From Paracoccaceae bacterium (lineage in GTDB: Bacteria > Pseudomonadota > Alphaproteobacteria > Rhodobacterales > Rhodobacteraceae): DNA of 64,000 nt. A model generated the notes under the pieces. It was not told the DNA's origin. It did no database searches and saw nothing but the letters and a program-made list of their open reading frames with translations. A program made the position numbers and the translations under genes. Position 1 is the first letter of the stretch. Every line of letters starts with the position of its first letter. Shown here piece after piece: positions 26,801 through 34,666 of the stretch. Location: the NCBI GenBank assembly GCA_024304985.1, contig JAMWZC010000002.1, positions 124,001 to 188,000 of the forward strand, given 5' to 3'.

Positions 26801-27667
26801 TCAGCTGTCGCGCGAGATAACGAAGCGCGCCGCATCCCGCAAGTTCTCCGCACTGACGCCGTAAGGGTCCAGCGCGACAATCGCCTCATCCACCAAGGCC
26901 TGCGCACGGGCCTTTGCTCCGTCCAGCCCCAGAAGCGAGACGAACGTGGCCTTGCCGGCCTCGGCATCCTTGTGCAGGCGCTTGCCTGCGGCACCCTCGT
27001 CTCCGGTGACATCAAGAATGTCGTCGGCAATCTGGAAGGCAAGGCCAAGGGCCTGCGCATAGTGCCGCAGCGGTCTTGGATCGGCCCGCGCCATCAGCGG
27101 TCCTGCCGTGGCGGACCATCGGATCAGCGCCCCTGTCTTGCCGTCCTGCAAGGCGATGATCTGATCCAGCGTCAACGGTGTTTCAGCGGTCTCGGCGGCA
27201 ATATCCAGAGCTTGCCCCAGCACCATACCCTGCGCTCCCGCCGACTGTGCCATGGTCAACACAAGATCGGCGCGCACAGCCGCATCTGGGTGGCAGTCCG
27301 CGCGGGCCAGACATTCGAAAGCCAGTGTTTGCAGAGCATCGCCCGTCAGAACGGCTGTTCCCTCGTCCCATGTCACATGCACTGTGGGGCGCCCCCGGCG
27401 CAGGTCGTCATCATCCATACAGGGCAGATCATCATGGACAAGGCTATAGGCGTGGATCATTTCGATCGCCGCCGCAGGCCATATCGCATGGGCCGCGTCC
27501 ACCCCGTGGAGCCGGGCGCTTTCCATGACCAGAAAGGCGCGCAGACGTTTACCCCCCTGACAGGTATAGCGCATGGCATCCGCAATCTGACCCTCCAGCG
27601 GGGCCATGACGGCATCCAGATGCGCCTGCACCTGTGTTGCCACCTCATCCAGTCTGGCGCGGAACAC
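26801..27667 (-). CDS. ispA: Farnesyl diphosphate synthase IspA
   Basis: IspA builds geranyl and farnesyl diphosphate from IPP and DMAPP. The 288-residue protein has the first aspartate-rich motif in VHDDLPCMDDDDLRRGRPT and the second in FQIADDILDVTGD, both required for Mg-diphosphate binding, and GGKRLRAFLVMESARL near the N terminus. The stop of xseB is directly followed by its start, and dxs begins 27 bases after its stop. FPP rather than longer-chain synthase is inferred from length and from the operon partners. Confidence 0.94.
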   Translation of the reverse strand: MFRARLDEVATQVQAHLDAVMAPLEGQIADAMRYTCQGGKRLRAFLVMESARLHGVDAAHAIWPAAAIEMIHAYSLVHDDLPCMDDDDLRRGRPTVHVTWDEGTAVLTGDALQTLAFECLARADCHPDAAVRADLVLTMAQSAGAQGMVLGQALDIAAETAETPLTLDQIIALQDGKTGALIRWSATAGPLMARADPRPLRHYAQALGLAFQIADDILDVTGDEGAAGKRLHKDAEAGKATFVSLLGLDGAKARAQALVDEAIVALDPYGVSAENLRDAARFVISRDS

Positions 27668-27910
27668 TTACAGACCTTCGACCGGCTTCACGCCCACAGG
27701 CTGGCCGTCGCCATCCAGTGTGATCGCGGCGACCTTCTCCTCGGCTTCCTTGAGCTTGGCCTCGCAGCGCTTCTTCAGTTCCGCACCACGCTCATAGAGT
27801 TTGATGGACTGTTCCAGCGCCACGTCGCCACGTTCAAGCTGGCCGACCACGGTCTCCAACTCCTTCATCGCCTCTTCGAAGCTCATCTCGGATACGGGCC
27901 GTTCGGTCAT
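27668..27910 (-). CDS. xseB: Exodeoxyribonuclease VII small subunit XseB
   Basis: An 80-residue helical protein that assembles on XseA to form exonuclease VII, a single-strand DNA nuclease. It has the XseB signature SFEEAMKELETVVGQLERG followed by LEQSIKLYERGAELKKRCEAKL. The ATG at 27910 gives the normal length. It is the first gene of xseB-ispA-dxs, with the stop one base before ispA. The 126 bases up to the divergent kinase gene must hold the promoter, though no clear -35/-10 pair is visible. Confidence 0.95.
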   Translation of the reverse strand: MTERPVSEMSFEEAMKELETVVGQLERGDVALEQSIKLYERGAELKKRCEAKLKEAEEKVAAITLDGDGQPVGVKPVEGL

Positions 27911-28036
27911 GCAATCCTCGCTCTGTCTGCTTGCCAGGACCATAGCGACGCGCCGGGGCCTGTTCAACCGCGCAGCATGGCGTCCGGGCCCATGATTGCC
28001 GTTGACCGTCAATGGGCTTGCCAGCATCTTCGGGTC

Positions 28037-29005
28037 ATGCATCACCTGACCCCGAAAGCACAACAGGACCCGGCCGCCGCCACTGCGGCGCAACAGTATC
28101 TGGCGGCTCTTTTAGCGGCTGATCCTGTTCTGGTGGGCAGTGCCGCGGCGGAGGTATTGCGTCTGGTGCCCGGACGGCGGGCGATTCTGTCCGGGCAGTT
28201 CAACGGTCAACCCGCCGTGTTCCGCCTGTCGCTGCATCCCGAGGAAACCAAGGCTTTTGCCACCGCATGGCAGGAGCTGACCCGCGCCCACGCCCATATG
28301 TCCGATGGCACGCATCGCACTGTCACGCCTCTGGCGCTGGCAGCAGAGGGTCAGGTCATGGTGCTGGAACAGGCGCCGGGCACGCCGCTTCTGGATCTGC
28401 TCTGGTCGCTGGAGCCTGAAGTGCGAACAAGGCAGATGCAGCCCGCCGCCATCTGGCTGCGCCGCTACACCGCCCCGACCGAGGCGATGACGCCAATCAA
28501 TCGTGGCCCGTGGCGCAACTGGGCCGAGGCTGCGCTGGCCAAGCAGACACATGTCCCGCTGATCGCTGTCGAGACGCAGGTGTTTCAGAAGATGAAGCAC
28601 CTTTCGCGGCAGCTTCGGGACTATACGGACTGGCGCACGGCCATCTGCCATGGGGATTTCCACCCCAACAACCTGATCGTCGCGGGGGATCGCCTGACCG
28701 GGATCGACCTTGGCGGGTCGAACCGCACGCCCATTTACCGCGACATGGCACGGTTCCTGACCCATATGGCGCGGCGCGGGATGGTTCCATCAGGCCAGCG
28801 CCGATTTGGTGTGGATGCCGTGGCCTTTGATGCCTTTGTCAACGCTTTCGATCTCTCACCGGCTGAGGCGACGCTGCATCTGCCCTACTTGATCTGCTAC
28901 GAAACTCTGGTCCGCGTCGAGCATCCCGATATGCCCGCCGCCCGTATCAGGCACGGGGTCGCTTTGGCGGAAACGCTTCTTGAGGATCTGCGGCAGGTCG
29001 TGTGA
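28037..29005 (+). CDS. Aminoglycoside-phosphotransferase-fold small-molecule kinase
   Basis: The product, about 322 residues, has the APH/choline-kinase fold: the catalytic loop ICHGDFHPNNLIV (HGDxxxxN), followed by the metal-binding DLGG in TGIDLGGSNRTPIYRDMARF. The N-terminal lobe has RLVPGRRAILSGQFNGQPAVFRLS. Substrate is unknown; members phosphorylate sugars, choline or aminoglycosides, and a resistance role is not implied. The start is uncertain: ATGs at 27977, 27992 and 28037 are all in frame and none has a good ribosome site; 28037 was chosen because the upstream part looks random. It converges with the deacetylase gene at 29012. Confidence 0.72.
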   Translation: MHHLTPKAQQDPAAATAAQQYLAALLAADPVLVGSAAAEVLRLVPGRRAILSGQFNGQPAVFRLSLHPEETKAFATAWQELTRAHAHMSDGTHRTVTPLALAAEGQVMVLEQAPGTPLLDLLWSLEPEVRTRQMQPAAIWLRRYTAPTEAMTPINRGPWRNWAEAALAKQTHVPLIAVETQVFQKMKHLSRQLRDYTDWRTAICHGDFHPNNLIVAGDRLTGIDLGGSNRTPIYRDMARFLTHMARRGMVPSGQRRFGVDAVAFDAFVNAFDLSPAEATLHLPYLICYETLVRVEHPDMPAARIRHGVALAETLLEDLRQVV

Positions 29006-29011
29006 CCCTGA

Positions 29012-29947
29012 TCAGGCGCTGTGCTCCATCAACACCTCGACATGGGCCGCGACCGAGGCTGCCAGCGCGTCAAGATCATAGCCCCCTTCAAGCACCGACA
29101 CGAGCCGCCCTTGGCACATCTCATCCGCAAGATCGCACAACCGCGCCGTCAACCAAGCGAAATCCGCGGTCTCCCAGCGCAACTGTGCCAAAGGGTCGGC
29201 GCGATGCGCGTCAAATCCCGCCGAGACAAGGATCAGATCGGGCTTGAGCGCCCGTAAGATCGGAAAGACGCGCCCTTCATAGGCGGCGCGCATCGTTGCA
29301 CCTCCGCTGTCGGGCTCCAGCGGGATGTTGAAGATCGTATCATGGGCGCCCCGCTCGTGTTCCGCGCCAGTGCCCGGCCAGAGTGGCGACTGATGCGACG
29401 AGAAAAACACGGCGCGCGGCTCATCCCACAACAGATCCTGCGTGCCGTTGCCGTGATGCACATCGAAATCCACAACGGCGACGCGCGCGAGACCGTGATG
29501 ATCCAGAGCATGTTTCGCGGCGATTGCAACCGTGCCAAACAGGCAAAAGCCCATCGGTGTCTCACGTTCCGCATGATGTCCCGGCGGGCGCGCCGCGACG
29601 AAGGCGTTGCCAACCTCTCCCCCCACGACGGCATCAACAGCCGCAATGGCACCGCCCACGGCGTGGCGCGCGGCGGCGACAGAGCCGGGGGACATATGCG
29701 TGTCGGCATCCAGTTGTCGCCAGCCCGTTGCAGGTTCTGCTGCCACGATCCGGTCGATATAGGCTTGCGGATGACAACGCCGCAGCGCCACATCATCAGC
29801 GGCTGGTGCCTCTGCCCGCGCGAGGGTCGAAAAACGAGCGTCGGCCAAGGCGCGCTCGACATAGGCGATCCGCGCCACCTGTTCGGGATGGCCCGGCGGG
29901 GTGACATGCCCCGCGAACGCCGGATGTGTCCAAAGTCCCGTTGTCAT
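29012..29947 (-). CDS. Histone deacetylase-like (class II / AcuC-APAH family) amidohydrolase
   Basis: A 311-residue zinc amidohydrolase of the HDAC superfamily. Visible active-site parts are RPPGHHAERETPMGFCLFG (the paired histidines), VVDFDVHHGNGTQDLLW (Asp and His zinc ligands), SAGFDAHRADPL (second Asp ligand) and EGGYDLDALA near the end. Bacterial members deacetylate polyamines, acetoin-pathway proteins or small amides; the true substrate cannot be read here. The polyamine catabolic modules begin about 3 kb away, so an acetylpolyamine amidohydrolase role is conceivable but speculative. The start at 29947 avoids the dispersed repeat copy at 29967-29988. Confidence 0.87.
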   Translation of the reverse strand: MTTGLWTHPAFAGHVTPPGHPEQVARIAYVERALADARFSTLARAEAPAADDVALRRCHPQAYIDRIVAAEPATGWRQLDADTHMSPGSVAAARHAVGGAIAAVDAVVGGEVGNAFVAARPPGHHAERETPMGFCLFGTVAIAAKHALDHHGLARVAVVDFDVHHGNGTQDLLWDEPRAVFFSSHQSPLWPGTGAEHERGAHDTIFNIPLEPDSGGATMRAAYEGRVFPILRALKPDLILVSAGFDAHRADPLAQLRWETADFAWLTARLCDLADEMCQGRLVSVLEGGYDLDALAASVAAHVEVLMEHSA

Positions 29948-29966
29948 CGCCCGCAGCGTCCTCTCA

Positions 29967-29988
29967 TCGTTCTGCAAATACTCAAGAG
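29967..29988. repeat. Dispersed intergenic repeat, short copy
   Basis: The stretch CATCGTTCTGCAAATACTC matches the second subtype of the dispersed repeat (shared with 54204-54226 as CACCGTTCTGAAAATACTC). It lies in the 57-base gap between petR and the deacetylase gene. Confidence 0.55.
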
Positions 29989-30004
29989 CTACAGATCCTG
30001 TGGA

Positions 30005-30706
30005 TCAATCCGGTGCCAGCATATATCCAGCCCCACGCACGGTCTGAAGATAGCGGGGTTGTTTCGGATCAGCCTCGATCTTGCGGCGCAGGCGGGTGAT
30101 CTGCACATCCACGGCGCGTTCCTGGGCTTGATCGCGGTCTCGACCCAGATCCTCGACCAGTTGCATGCGGCTGACGGCTTCGCCGGGTCGGGACGAGAAA
30201 ATCCGCATCAGCTGCGCCTCGGTCGCAGTCAGACGGATCAGGCTTTCGCCTTGCCACATCTCGCCGCGCTCGATGTCATAGCGCACGGCCCCCATCTGCA
30301 ACACCTTGGGCGCAGTGTTTACGGGCGCGGCCTCTGGCATGCGGCGCAGGATGGCATTGATCCGCAACAGCAGTTCTTTCGGCTCGAAAGGCTTGGCCAG
30401 ATAGTCATCCGCACCCGCCTCAAGCCCGGTGATGCGATCTGCCGTTTCACCCTTCGCCGTCAACAGCAGGATAGGGGTCTGCATTCTTTCACGCAGAGAC
30501 CGGGTCAGGCTGACGCCATCCTCGCCCGGCATCATCACGTCCAGAACGATCAGGTCGAACTCAAGCCCGGACAGGATACGCCGCGCATGGGAGGCATCAC
30601 GCGCTGCCGAAACCATGAAACCCTGTCGCATCAGGAATTTCTGCAACAGACTGCGAATTCTTTCGTCATCATCGACGATCAGCAGATGGGCGTCCTGACG
30701 ACTCAT
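30005..30706 (-). CDS. petR: OmpR-family response regulator PetR
   Basis: A 233-residue response regulator with receiver (about residues 5-120; D12/D13, phosphoacceptor D56 in VLDVMMPGEDG, K in YLAKPFEP) and winged-helix DNA-binding domain (about 135-230; LTATEAQLMRIF, VQITRLRRKIE). Together with the overlapping MarR-type gene upstream it matches the petP-petR pair described next to petABC in Rhodobacter capsulatus, where petR is needed for bc1-dependent growth. No histidine kinase lies beside it. Here the pair is about 20 kb from petABC. Name based on the pairing and on sequence style. Confidence 0.8.
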   Translation of the reverse strand: MSRQDAHLLIVDDDERIRSLLQKFLMRQGFMVSAARDASHARRILSGLEFDLIVLDVMMPGEDGVSLTRSLRERMQTPILLLTAKGETADRITGLEAGADDYLAKPFEPKELLLRINAILRRMPEAAPVNTAPKVLQMGAVRYDIERGEMWQGESLIRLTATEAQLMRIFSSRPGEAVSRMQLVEDLGRDRDQAQERAVDVQITRLRRKIEADPKQPRYLQTVRGAGYMLAPD

Positions 30707-31203
30707 GTCCCACTATCCTTCAAGACCTGATACTTTCGCCGCAGATCGTTATCCATCATGGCCTCAAGCACCTGCCGGAATCCTGCCACCGCCTGCGGGC
30801 CTGCAGCGCGATAGGCCGCGCGCATCCGGGCGCGCTGGGCGTCGGACAGTTTGCGCTCCAGCGCCTCACCCGCCTCGGTCAGATACAGATGCCGTTCGCG
30901 CTTGTCGGATTTGCCTACCTTGCTCTCGACCAGTCCGTCCTCGACCAAGGTTCTCAAGACGCGATTCAACGACTGCTTCGTGACACCCAGAAGGATCAGC
31001 AGATTGTTCACTGTTGTCCCCGGCGCACGGTTGATGAAATGGATGGCCCTGTGATGGGCGCGACCATAAGCCATGCCTGCAAGGATCCGATCAGGGTCGG
31101 CGGTAAATCCGCGATAGGCAAAGAACATTGCCTCGATCCCCTGCCGAAGTTGTTCGTCCGTGAGAAACAGAAGAGATTCACCGCCCGGCGCGTCTGACAT
31201 CAT
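30703..31203 (-). CDS. petP: MarR-family transcriptional regulator PetP
   Basis: The 166-residue protein has the MarR winged-helix region (about residues 45-110): HHRAIHFINRAPGTTVNNLLILLGVTKQSLNRVLRTLVEDGLVE, with the wing KSDKRERHLYLT. A four-base overlap couples it to petR, and this MarR-plus-OmpR combination is the known petPR arrangement of Rhodobacter relatives. Two ATG codons stand side by side at 31203 and 31200; the ribosome site is GGGGGAAGG. Candidate binding sites are the inverted repeats at 31265-31285 and 31351-31367 in the divergent region toward ilvE. Confidence 0.82.
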   Translation of the reverse strand: MMSDAPGGESLLFLTDEQLRQGIEAMFFAYRGFTADPDRILAGMAYGRAHHRAIHFINRAPGTTVNNLLILLGVTKQSLNRVLRTLVEDGLVESKVGKSDKRERHLYLTEAGEALERKLSDAQRARMRAAYRAAGPQAVAGFRQVLEAMMDNDLRRKYQVLKDSGT

Positions 31204-31264
31204 GCCTTCCCCCTTCGGTTCGGTATGGTAATGTTGCGTAATCCGCCACAGCCCGGGTTATCAG

Positions 31265-31285
31265 ACTGCCCGCTATTAGGGCAGT
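31265..31285. promoter_or_regulatory. Inverted repeat in the petP-ilvE divergent region
   Basis: ACTGCCC (31265-31271) is mirrored by GGGCAGT (31279-31285) around GCTATTA. It is 62 bases upstream of petP and could be a MarR-type operator or a leader hairpin. No T run follows on either strand. Confidence 0.5.
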
Positions 31286-31350
31286 TTAAGTCAGTCTTGT
31301 TGACATTCCAAGACGTAACTGGTAGCGAATCGCAGTTTCCGCGCAACTTT

Positions 31351-31367
31351 ATGTCCGAACCGGACAT
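31351..31367. promoter_or_regulatory. Inverted repeat upstream of ilvE
   Basis: ATGTCCG (31351-31357) and CGGACAT (31361-31367) are perfect inverted copies around AAC, 46 bases upstream of the ilvE start. The site sits where a regulator of ilvE could bind. Its protein is unknown; PetP, encoded divergently, is one possibility. Confidence 0.5.
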
Positions 31368-31412
31368 TTTTGGCGCAACAAACGCAAAGGGCGCAAGGTA
31401 GGGGAATGAAGC

Positions 31413-32279
31413 ATGGCTGGCTATGACGACCGCGACGGCAAGATCTGGATGGATGGCAAACTTGTGGACTGGCGGTCGGCCAATGTGCACATCCTGACCC
31501 ATGCGATGCACTATGCCAGCTCGGTTTTCGAGGGGGAGCGGTGCTACAATGGCAAGATCTTCAAAAGCCGCGAGCATTCCGAACGGTTGCACTATTCTGC
31601 AAGCTGTCTTGATTTCGAGATCCCCTTTTCGGTGGACGAGATCGAGGCCGCCAAGAAAGCCACGCTCGAAGCAAACGGCCTGACCGATGCCTATGTGCGC
31701 CCGCTGGCCTGGCGCGGTGCTGGCGAGGATATGGGCGTGTCCTCCGCACGCAACCCGGTCCATCTGGCCATCGCTGTCTGGGGCTGGGGCAACTATTATG
31801 GCGACGCCAAGATGAAGGGTGCGAAACTCGACATCTCGAAATGGAAGCGCCCCTCGCCCGAGACGATCCCCGTCCATGCCAAGGCAGCGGGCCTCTACAT
31901 GATCTGCACCACGTCCAAGCACGCCGCCGAGGCCAAAGGCTGCTCGGACGCGCTGTTCATGGATTACCGCGGCTATGTCGCCGAGGCGACGGGGGCCAAT
32001 ATCTTCTTCGTCAAGGATGGCGAGGTGCATACCCCGCTGGCCGATTGCTTCCTGAACGGCCTGACGCGGCAGACCGTGATCGGGATGCTCAAGGAAAAGG
32101 GCATCACCGTGCATGAGCGCCACATCATGCCCGAGGAGATGGAAGGTTTCCAGCAGTGCTGGTTGACCGGCACAGCCGCTGAGGTGACACCCGTGGGGCA
32201 GATCGGAACCTACAACTTCGAAGTGGGTGCCCTGACCCGCGACATCGCGGAAAGCTATGAAAAACTGGTCCGCAGTTGA
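31413..32279 (+). CDS. ilvE: Branched-chain amino acid aminotransferase IlvE
   Basis: A class-IV PLP aminotransferase (288 residues) that makes or degrades valine, leucine and isoleucine. It opens DRDGKIWMDGKLVDWRSANVH, the usual IlvE start, followed by HAMHYASSVFEGERCY. The PLP lysine lies in VHAKAAGLY, and ATGANIFFVKDGE and LNGLTRQTVIGMLKEKG follow. It has its own upstream region with an inverted repeat at 31351-31367 and its own terminator at 32303-32326. D-amino-acid aminotransferases share the fold, but the motif spacing fits IlvE. Confidence 0.93.
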   Translation: MAGYDDRDGKIWMDGKLVDWRSANVHILTHAMHYASSVFEGERCYNGKIFKSREHSERLHYSASCLDFEIPFSVDEIEAAKKATLEANGLTDAYVRPLAWRGAGEDMGVSSARNPVHLAIAVWGWGNYYGDAKMKGAKLDISKWKRPSPETIPVHAKAAGLYMICTTSKHAAEAKGCSDALFMDYRGYVAEATGANIFFVKDGEVHTPLADCFLNGLTRQTVIGMLKEKGITVHERHIMPEEMEGFQQCWLTGTAAEVTPVGQIGTYNFEVGALTRDIAESYEKLVRS

Positions 32280-32302
32280 ACATTGGACGATCTTCTAAAG
32301 TA

Positions 32303-32326
32303 GGGCCGCCACTGGGCGGCCCTTTT
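32303..32326 (+). terminator. Rho-independent terminator of ilvE
   Basis: GGGCCGCC (32303-32310) pairs perfectly with GGCGGCCC (32315-32322) around ACTG and is followed by TTTTCGTTT. It ends the ilvE transcript 23 bases past the stop, with the convergent cobO gene ending at 32331. Confidence 0.88.
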
Positions 32327-32330
32327 CGTT

Positions 32331-32930
32331 TCAAAAGTCGACGCCACGCTGCGCCTTGATCCCGGCCTGATAGGGGTGCTTGACCTCGCGCATTTCGCTG
32401 ACCAGATCGGCGTAGTCGCAGACAGCCTGCGGCGCATCGCGCCCGGTCAGGATGACACCGCAACGCGGGTGCCGCGCCTCCAACCCCTTGATGACGGACT
32501 CGGCTGTCAAGTAATTATAGCGTAAAGCGATATTGATCTCGTCCAGAACGACCAGATCGAAATCGCCGCTTTCCATCATCTCACGCGCCTTGCCAAAGGC
32601 GGCCTCGGCAGCCGCAACATCCCGGTCGCGGTCCTGCGTGTCCCAAGTGAACCCTTCGCCCATCGTATGCCAGGTGACGCCGCCCAGCCGGTCGAAAAAC
32701 TGCTTCTCGCCAGTGATCCATGTGCCTTTGATGAATTGCACCACGCCCACGGCTTGCCCCCAGCCCAGCGCCCGGATCACCACCCCGAAGGCCGAGGATG
32801 ACTTGCCCTTGCCGTCCCCCGTATGCACAAGCACCAGACCACGCTCAGGATCGCCCGCTTCCGCGATCTTCGCGCGCTGGGCCTGTTGCAGCGCCTTCAT
32901 TTCCGCCTTGTGTTTTTCCGCGTCAGACAT
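32331..32930 (-). CDS. cobO: Cob(I)yrinic acid a,c-diamide adenosyltransferase CobO
   Basis: CobO (BtuR type) transfers the adenosyl group of ATP to cob(I)alamin or its precursors, the aerobic route to coenzyme B12. The 199-residue protein has the P-loop VHTGDGKGKSSSAFG, the stretch GWGQAVGVVQFIKG, FTWDTQDR and VLDEINIALRYNYL, all diagnostic. The start at 32930 gives MSDAEKHKAEM; the frame upstream runs into the dispersed repeat at 32943-32970. No other cobalamin gene is in the window. It follows the SDR gene on the same strand, 66 bases away. Confidence 0.94.
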   Translation of the reverse strand: MSDAEKHKAEMKALQQAQRAKIAEAGDPERGLVLVHTGDGKGKSSSAFGVVIRALGWGQAVGVVQFIKGTWITGEKQFFDRLGGVTWHTMGEGFTWDTQDRDRDVAAAEAAFGKAREMMESGDFDLVVLDEINIALRYNYLTAESVIKGLEARHPRCGVILTGRDAPQAVCDYADLVSEMREVKHPYQAGIKAQRGVDF

Positions 32931-32942
32931 GATCTGCAAATT

Positions 32943-32970
32943 CCCTGCTTCTTCTTGCTGCAAATATCCG
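32943..32970. repeat. Dispersed intergenic repeat, first subtype
   Basis: CCCTGCTTCTTCTTGCT is followed by GCAAATATCCGG. The same 16-base beginning and the AAATATCC end occur at 43130-43156. This copy is between the SDR gene and cobO, 13 bases upstream of the cobO start codon. Confidence 0.7.
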
Positions 32971-32996
32971 GTTCTGCCCGGCCGGCTGCGCAGCGG

Positions 32997-33773
32997 TCAG
33001 CGAGGTTTCATCGCCCGTTGCAACTTTGCCATGCCACCGATCCAGCGGTCATAGTTCTCGACCTTGGCGCGCATATACTCTGCCACGGCGGGATGAGGAA
33101 GGATCGCGAAGCGCTCGGCGCGGATACCCTCGACCGCGGCGTCGGCCACGACCTCGGCGCTCAGCACCCCATCGCCCAGTTGCGGGCCTTCGGGGATACC
33201 GTCCAGCATCGGTGTTGCCACGCCCTGCGGGCAAAGCATGGACACGCGGATGCCGTCGTCACGATGTCCGATGGCAAGGCTTTCGGCAAAGCCTACGGCG
33301 GCGTGTTTGGTTGTGGAATAGACTGCCGACCCTACCTGCGACAAAAGCCCCGCAGCCGAAATCGTGTGCAGGAAATAACCACCGCCCCGCGCTTTCATCC
33401 GGGGGATCAGAATCCGCGCTGCATGGACATGCGCCATCACATTCACCGCCCAGGCCCGATCCCAGACCGCCGGATCCGCAAAGGCGATATTCTCGAATGT
33501 CGTGTCCATGCCCGTCGCAATCCCCGCGTTCGAGCACATTATGTCAACAGGGCCGTGCGCGGCCTCGACATGGTCGATCAGCGCGGCGATCTGTCCCGGA
33601 TCAGAGACGTCGCAGTTCATCGCTTCATCGATGCCCGGAGGGGTCACGGTAGGCAAACGCAAATCGGCGGTGATGACCCGCGCAGCGCCAGCAGCCTTCA
33701 AAGCCTGCGCCAACGCCAACCCAATTCCCTGTGCGCCGCCCGTGACAAGGGCGACCTTTCCCGCGATCTCCAT
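32997..33773 (-). CDS. Short-chain dehydrogenase/reductase (module A)
   Basis: A classical SDR of 258 residues. The cofactor motif is TGGAQGIGLALAQ (TGxxxGIG), with D37 region VITADLRLP suggesting NAD preference. CSNAGIA is the NAG motif. The active site is ISAAGLLSQVGSAVYSTTKHA (catalytic S, Y-x3-K). Substrate unknown. It lies 4 bases after the PotC-like permease gene at the end of the module A transporter operon, which suggests that it oxidises an alcohol or aldehyde formed from the imported compound; this is inference from position. Confidence 0.87.
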   Translation of the reverse strand: MEIAGKVALVTGGAQGIGLALAQALKAAGAARVITADLRLPTVTPPGIDEAMNCDVSDPGQIAALIDHVEAAHGPVDIMCSNAGIATGMDTTFENIAFADPAVWDRAWAVNVMAHVHAARILIPRMKARGGGYFLHTISAAGLLSQVGSAVYSTTKHAAVGFAESLAIGHRDDGIRVSMLCPQGVATPMLDGIPEGPQLGDGVLSAEVVADAAVEGIRAERFAILPHPAVAEYMRAKVENYDRWIGGMAKLQRAMKPR

Positions 33774-33777
33774 GATG

Positions 33778-34662
33778 TCAGCCCGGGCTCATCCCGCGCA
33801 GACGCTCGGATCGGCGGCGCAGCAACTCCACCGTCGTCAGCAACGCAATCGATATGACAACGAGGATTGTCGCAACGGCCAGAATCGTGGGGCTGATCTG
33901 TTCGCGCAGTCCGATGAACATCTGCCATGGAAGCGTTTTCTGTCCGGCAGAGCCGACCAGCAACACAACGACCACCTCGTCGAACGAGGTGATGAAGGCA
34001 AACAGCCCGCCGGAAATGACCCCCGGCAGGATCAGCGGCATCTGCACCCGGAAGAAGGTCGTTACCGGATCGGCCCCCATGTTCGCAGCTGCCCGCGTCA
34101 ACGAGTTATCGAAACTGGACAGCGTGGCCGTCACCGTGATGATGACAAAGGGAATGCCCAGTGCGGCATGGGCCAGAACAACGCCAGCAAAAGTGCCTTG
34201 CAAACCCAACTCGCTGTAACCAAAGGGGCGTGAGTAGAAAAAGAACATACCTGCAGAGGTGATGATCAGCGGCACGATCATCGGCGAAATCAGCAGCGCC
34301 GTGATCTGTTTGCGAAACGGCACATGCGGCTGCGTCAGGCCAATGGCTGCCAGCGTACCCAGTGATACCGCCAGAAGCGTCGCCAGAGGCGCAATGATCA
34401 GCGAATTGGTAAATGCCTGTAGCCAAGAGTAGTCGCCATTCGCGCCCAAAAAGTCCTGATAGTGTTTGAGCGAATATCCCTCAGGGTCCAGCCGCAACAT
34501 GGCCGGCGTGAAGGTGAAGAAGTTCTCGGCGTTGAAGGACAGAGGGATGATGATCAGGATCGGGAAGATCAGGTAGAAGAATACCAATCCACAAAGCACG
34601 CGAAACGTATAGAACCAGATCCTTTGTCCGGTCGTGGCATAGGGTGGAAGTTTGGATGCCAT
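33778..34662 (-). CDS. Pot-type ABC transporter permease, PotC-like (module A)
   Basis: The 294-residue inner-membrane permease has six helices and the EAA loop SFDNSLTRAAANMGADPVTTFF, where the ATPase contacts it. ITSFDEVVVVLLV and LPWQMFIGLREQISPTILA are typical of PotC/PotI-type spermidine/putrescine permeases. It follows the PotB-like permease gene by 4 bases and precedes the SDR gene by 4 bases, forming one operon with the ATPase and binding protein. The compound carried is probably an amine, but the exact substrate is unknown. Confidence 0.9.
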   Translation of the reverse strand: MASKLPPYATTGQRIWFYTFRVLCGLVFFYLIFPILIIIPLSFNAENFFTFTPAMLRLDPEGYSLKHYQDFLGANGDYSWLQAFTNSLIIAPLATLLAVSLGTLAAIGLTQPHVPFRKQITALLISPMIVPLIITSAGMFFFYSRPFGYSELGLQGTFAGVVLAHAALGIPFVIITVTATLSSFDNSLTRAAANMGADPVTTFFRVQMPLILPGVISGGLFAFITSFDEVVVVLLVGSAGQKTLPWQMFIGLREQISPTILAVATILVVISIALLTTVELLRRRSERLRGMSPG

Positions 34663-34666
34663 GTTC

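Noticed and set aside
26972-28036. Upstream extension of the kinase frame as one long protein
   Set aside because: It runs through ispA and xseB on the other strand; only the part after 28037 has kinase motifs.
28037-29005. An aminoglycoside resistance gene
   Set aside because: Only the general kinase fold is visible; the context is housekeeping and nothing indicates antibiotic substrates.
31300-31328. A TTGACA box as ilvE -35
   Set aside because: TTGACA at 31300-31305 has no acceptable -10 at 16-18 bases (TAGCGA at best), so a promoter cannot be supported.
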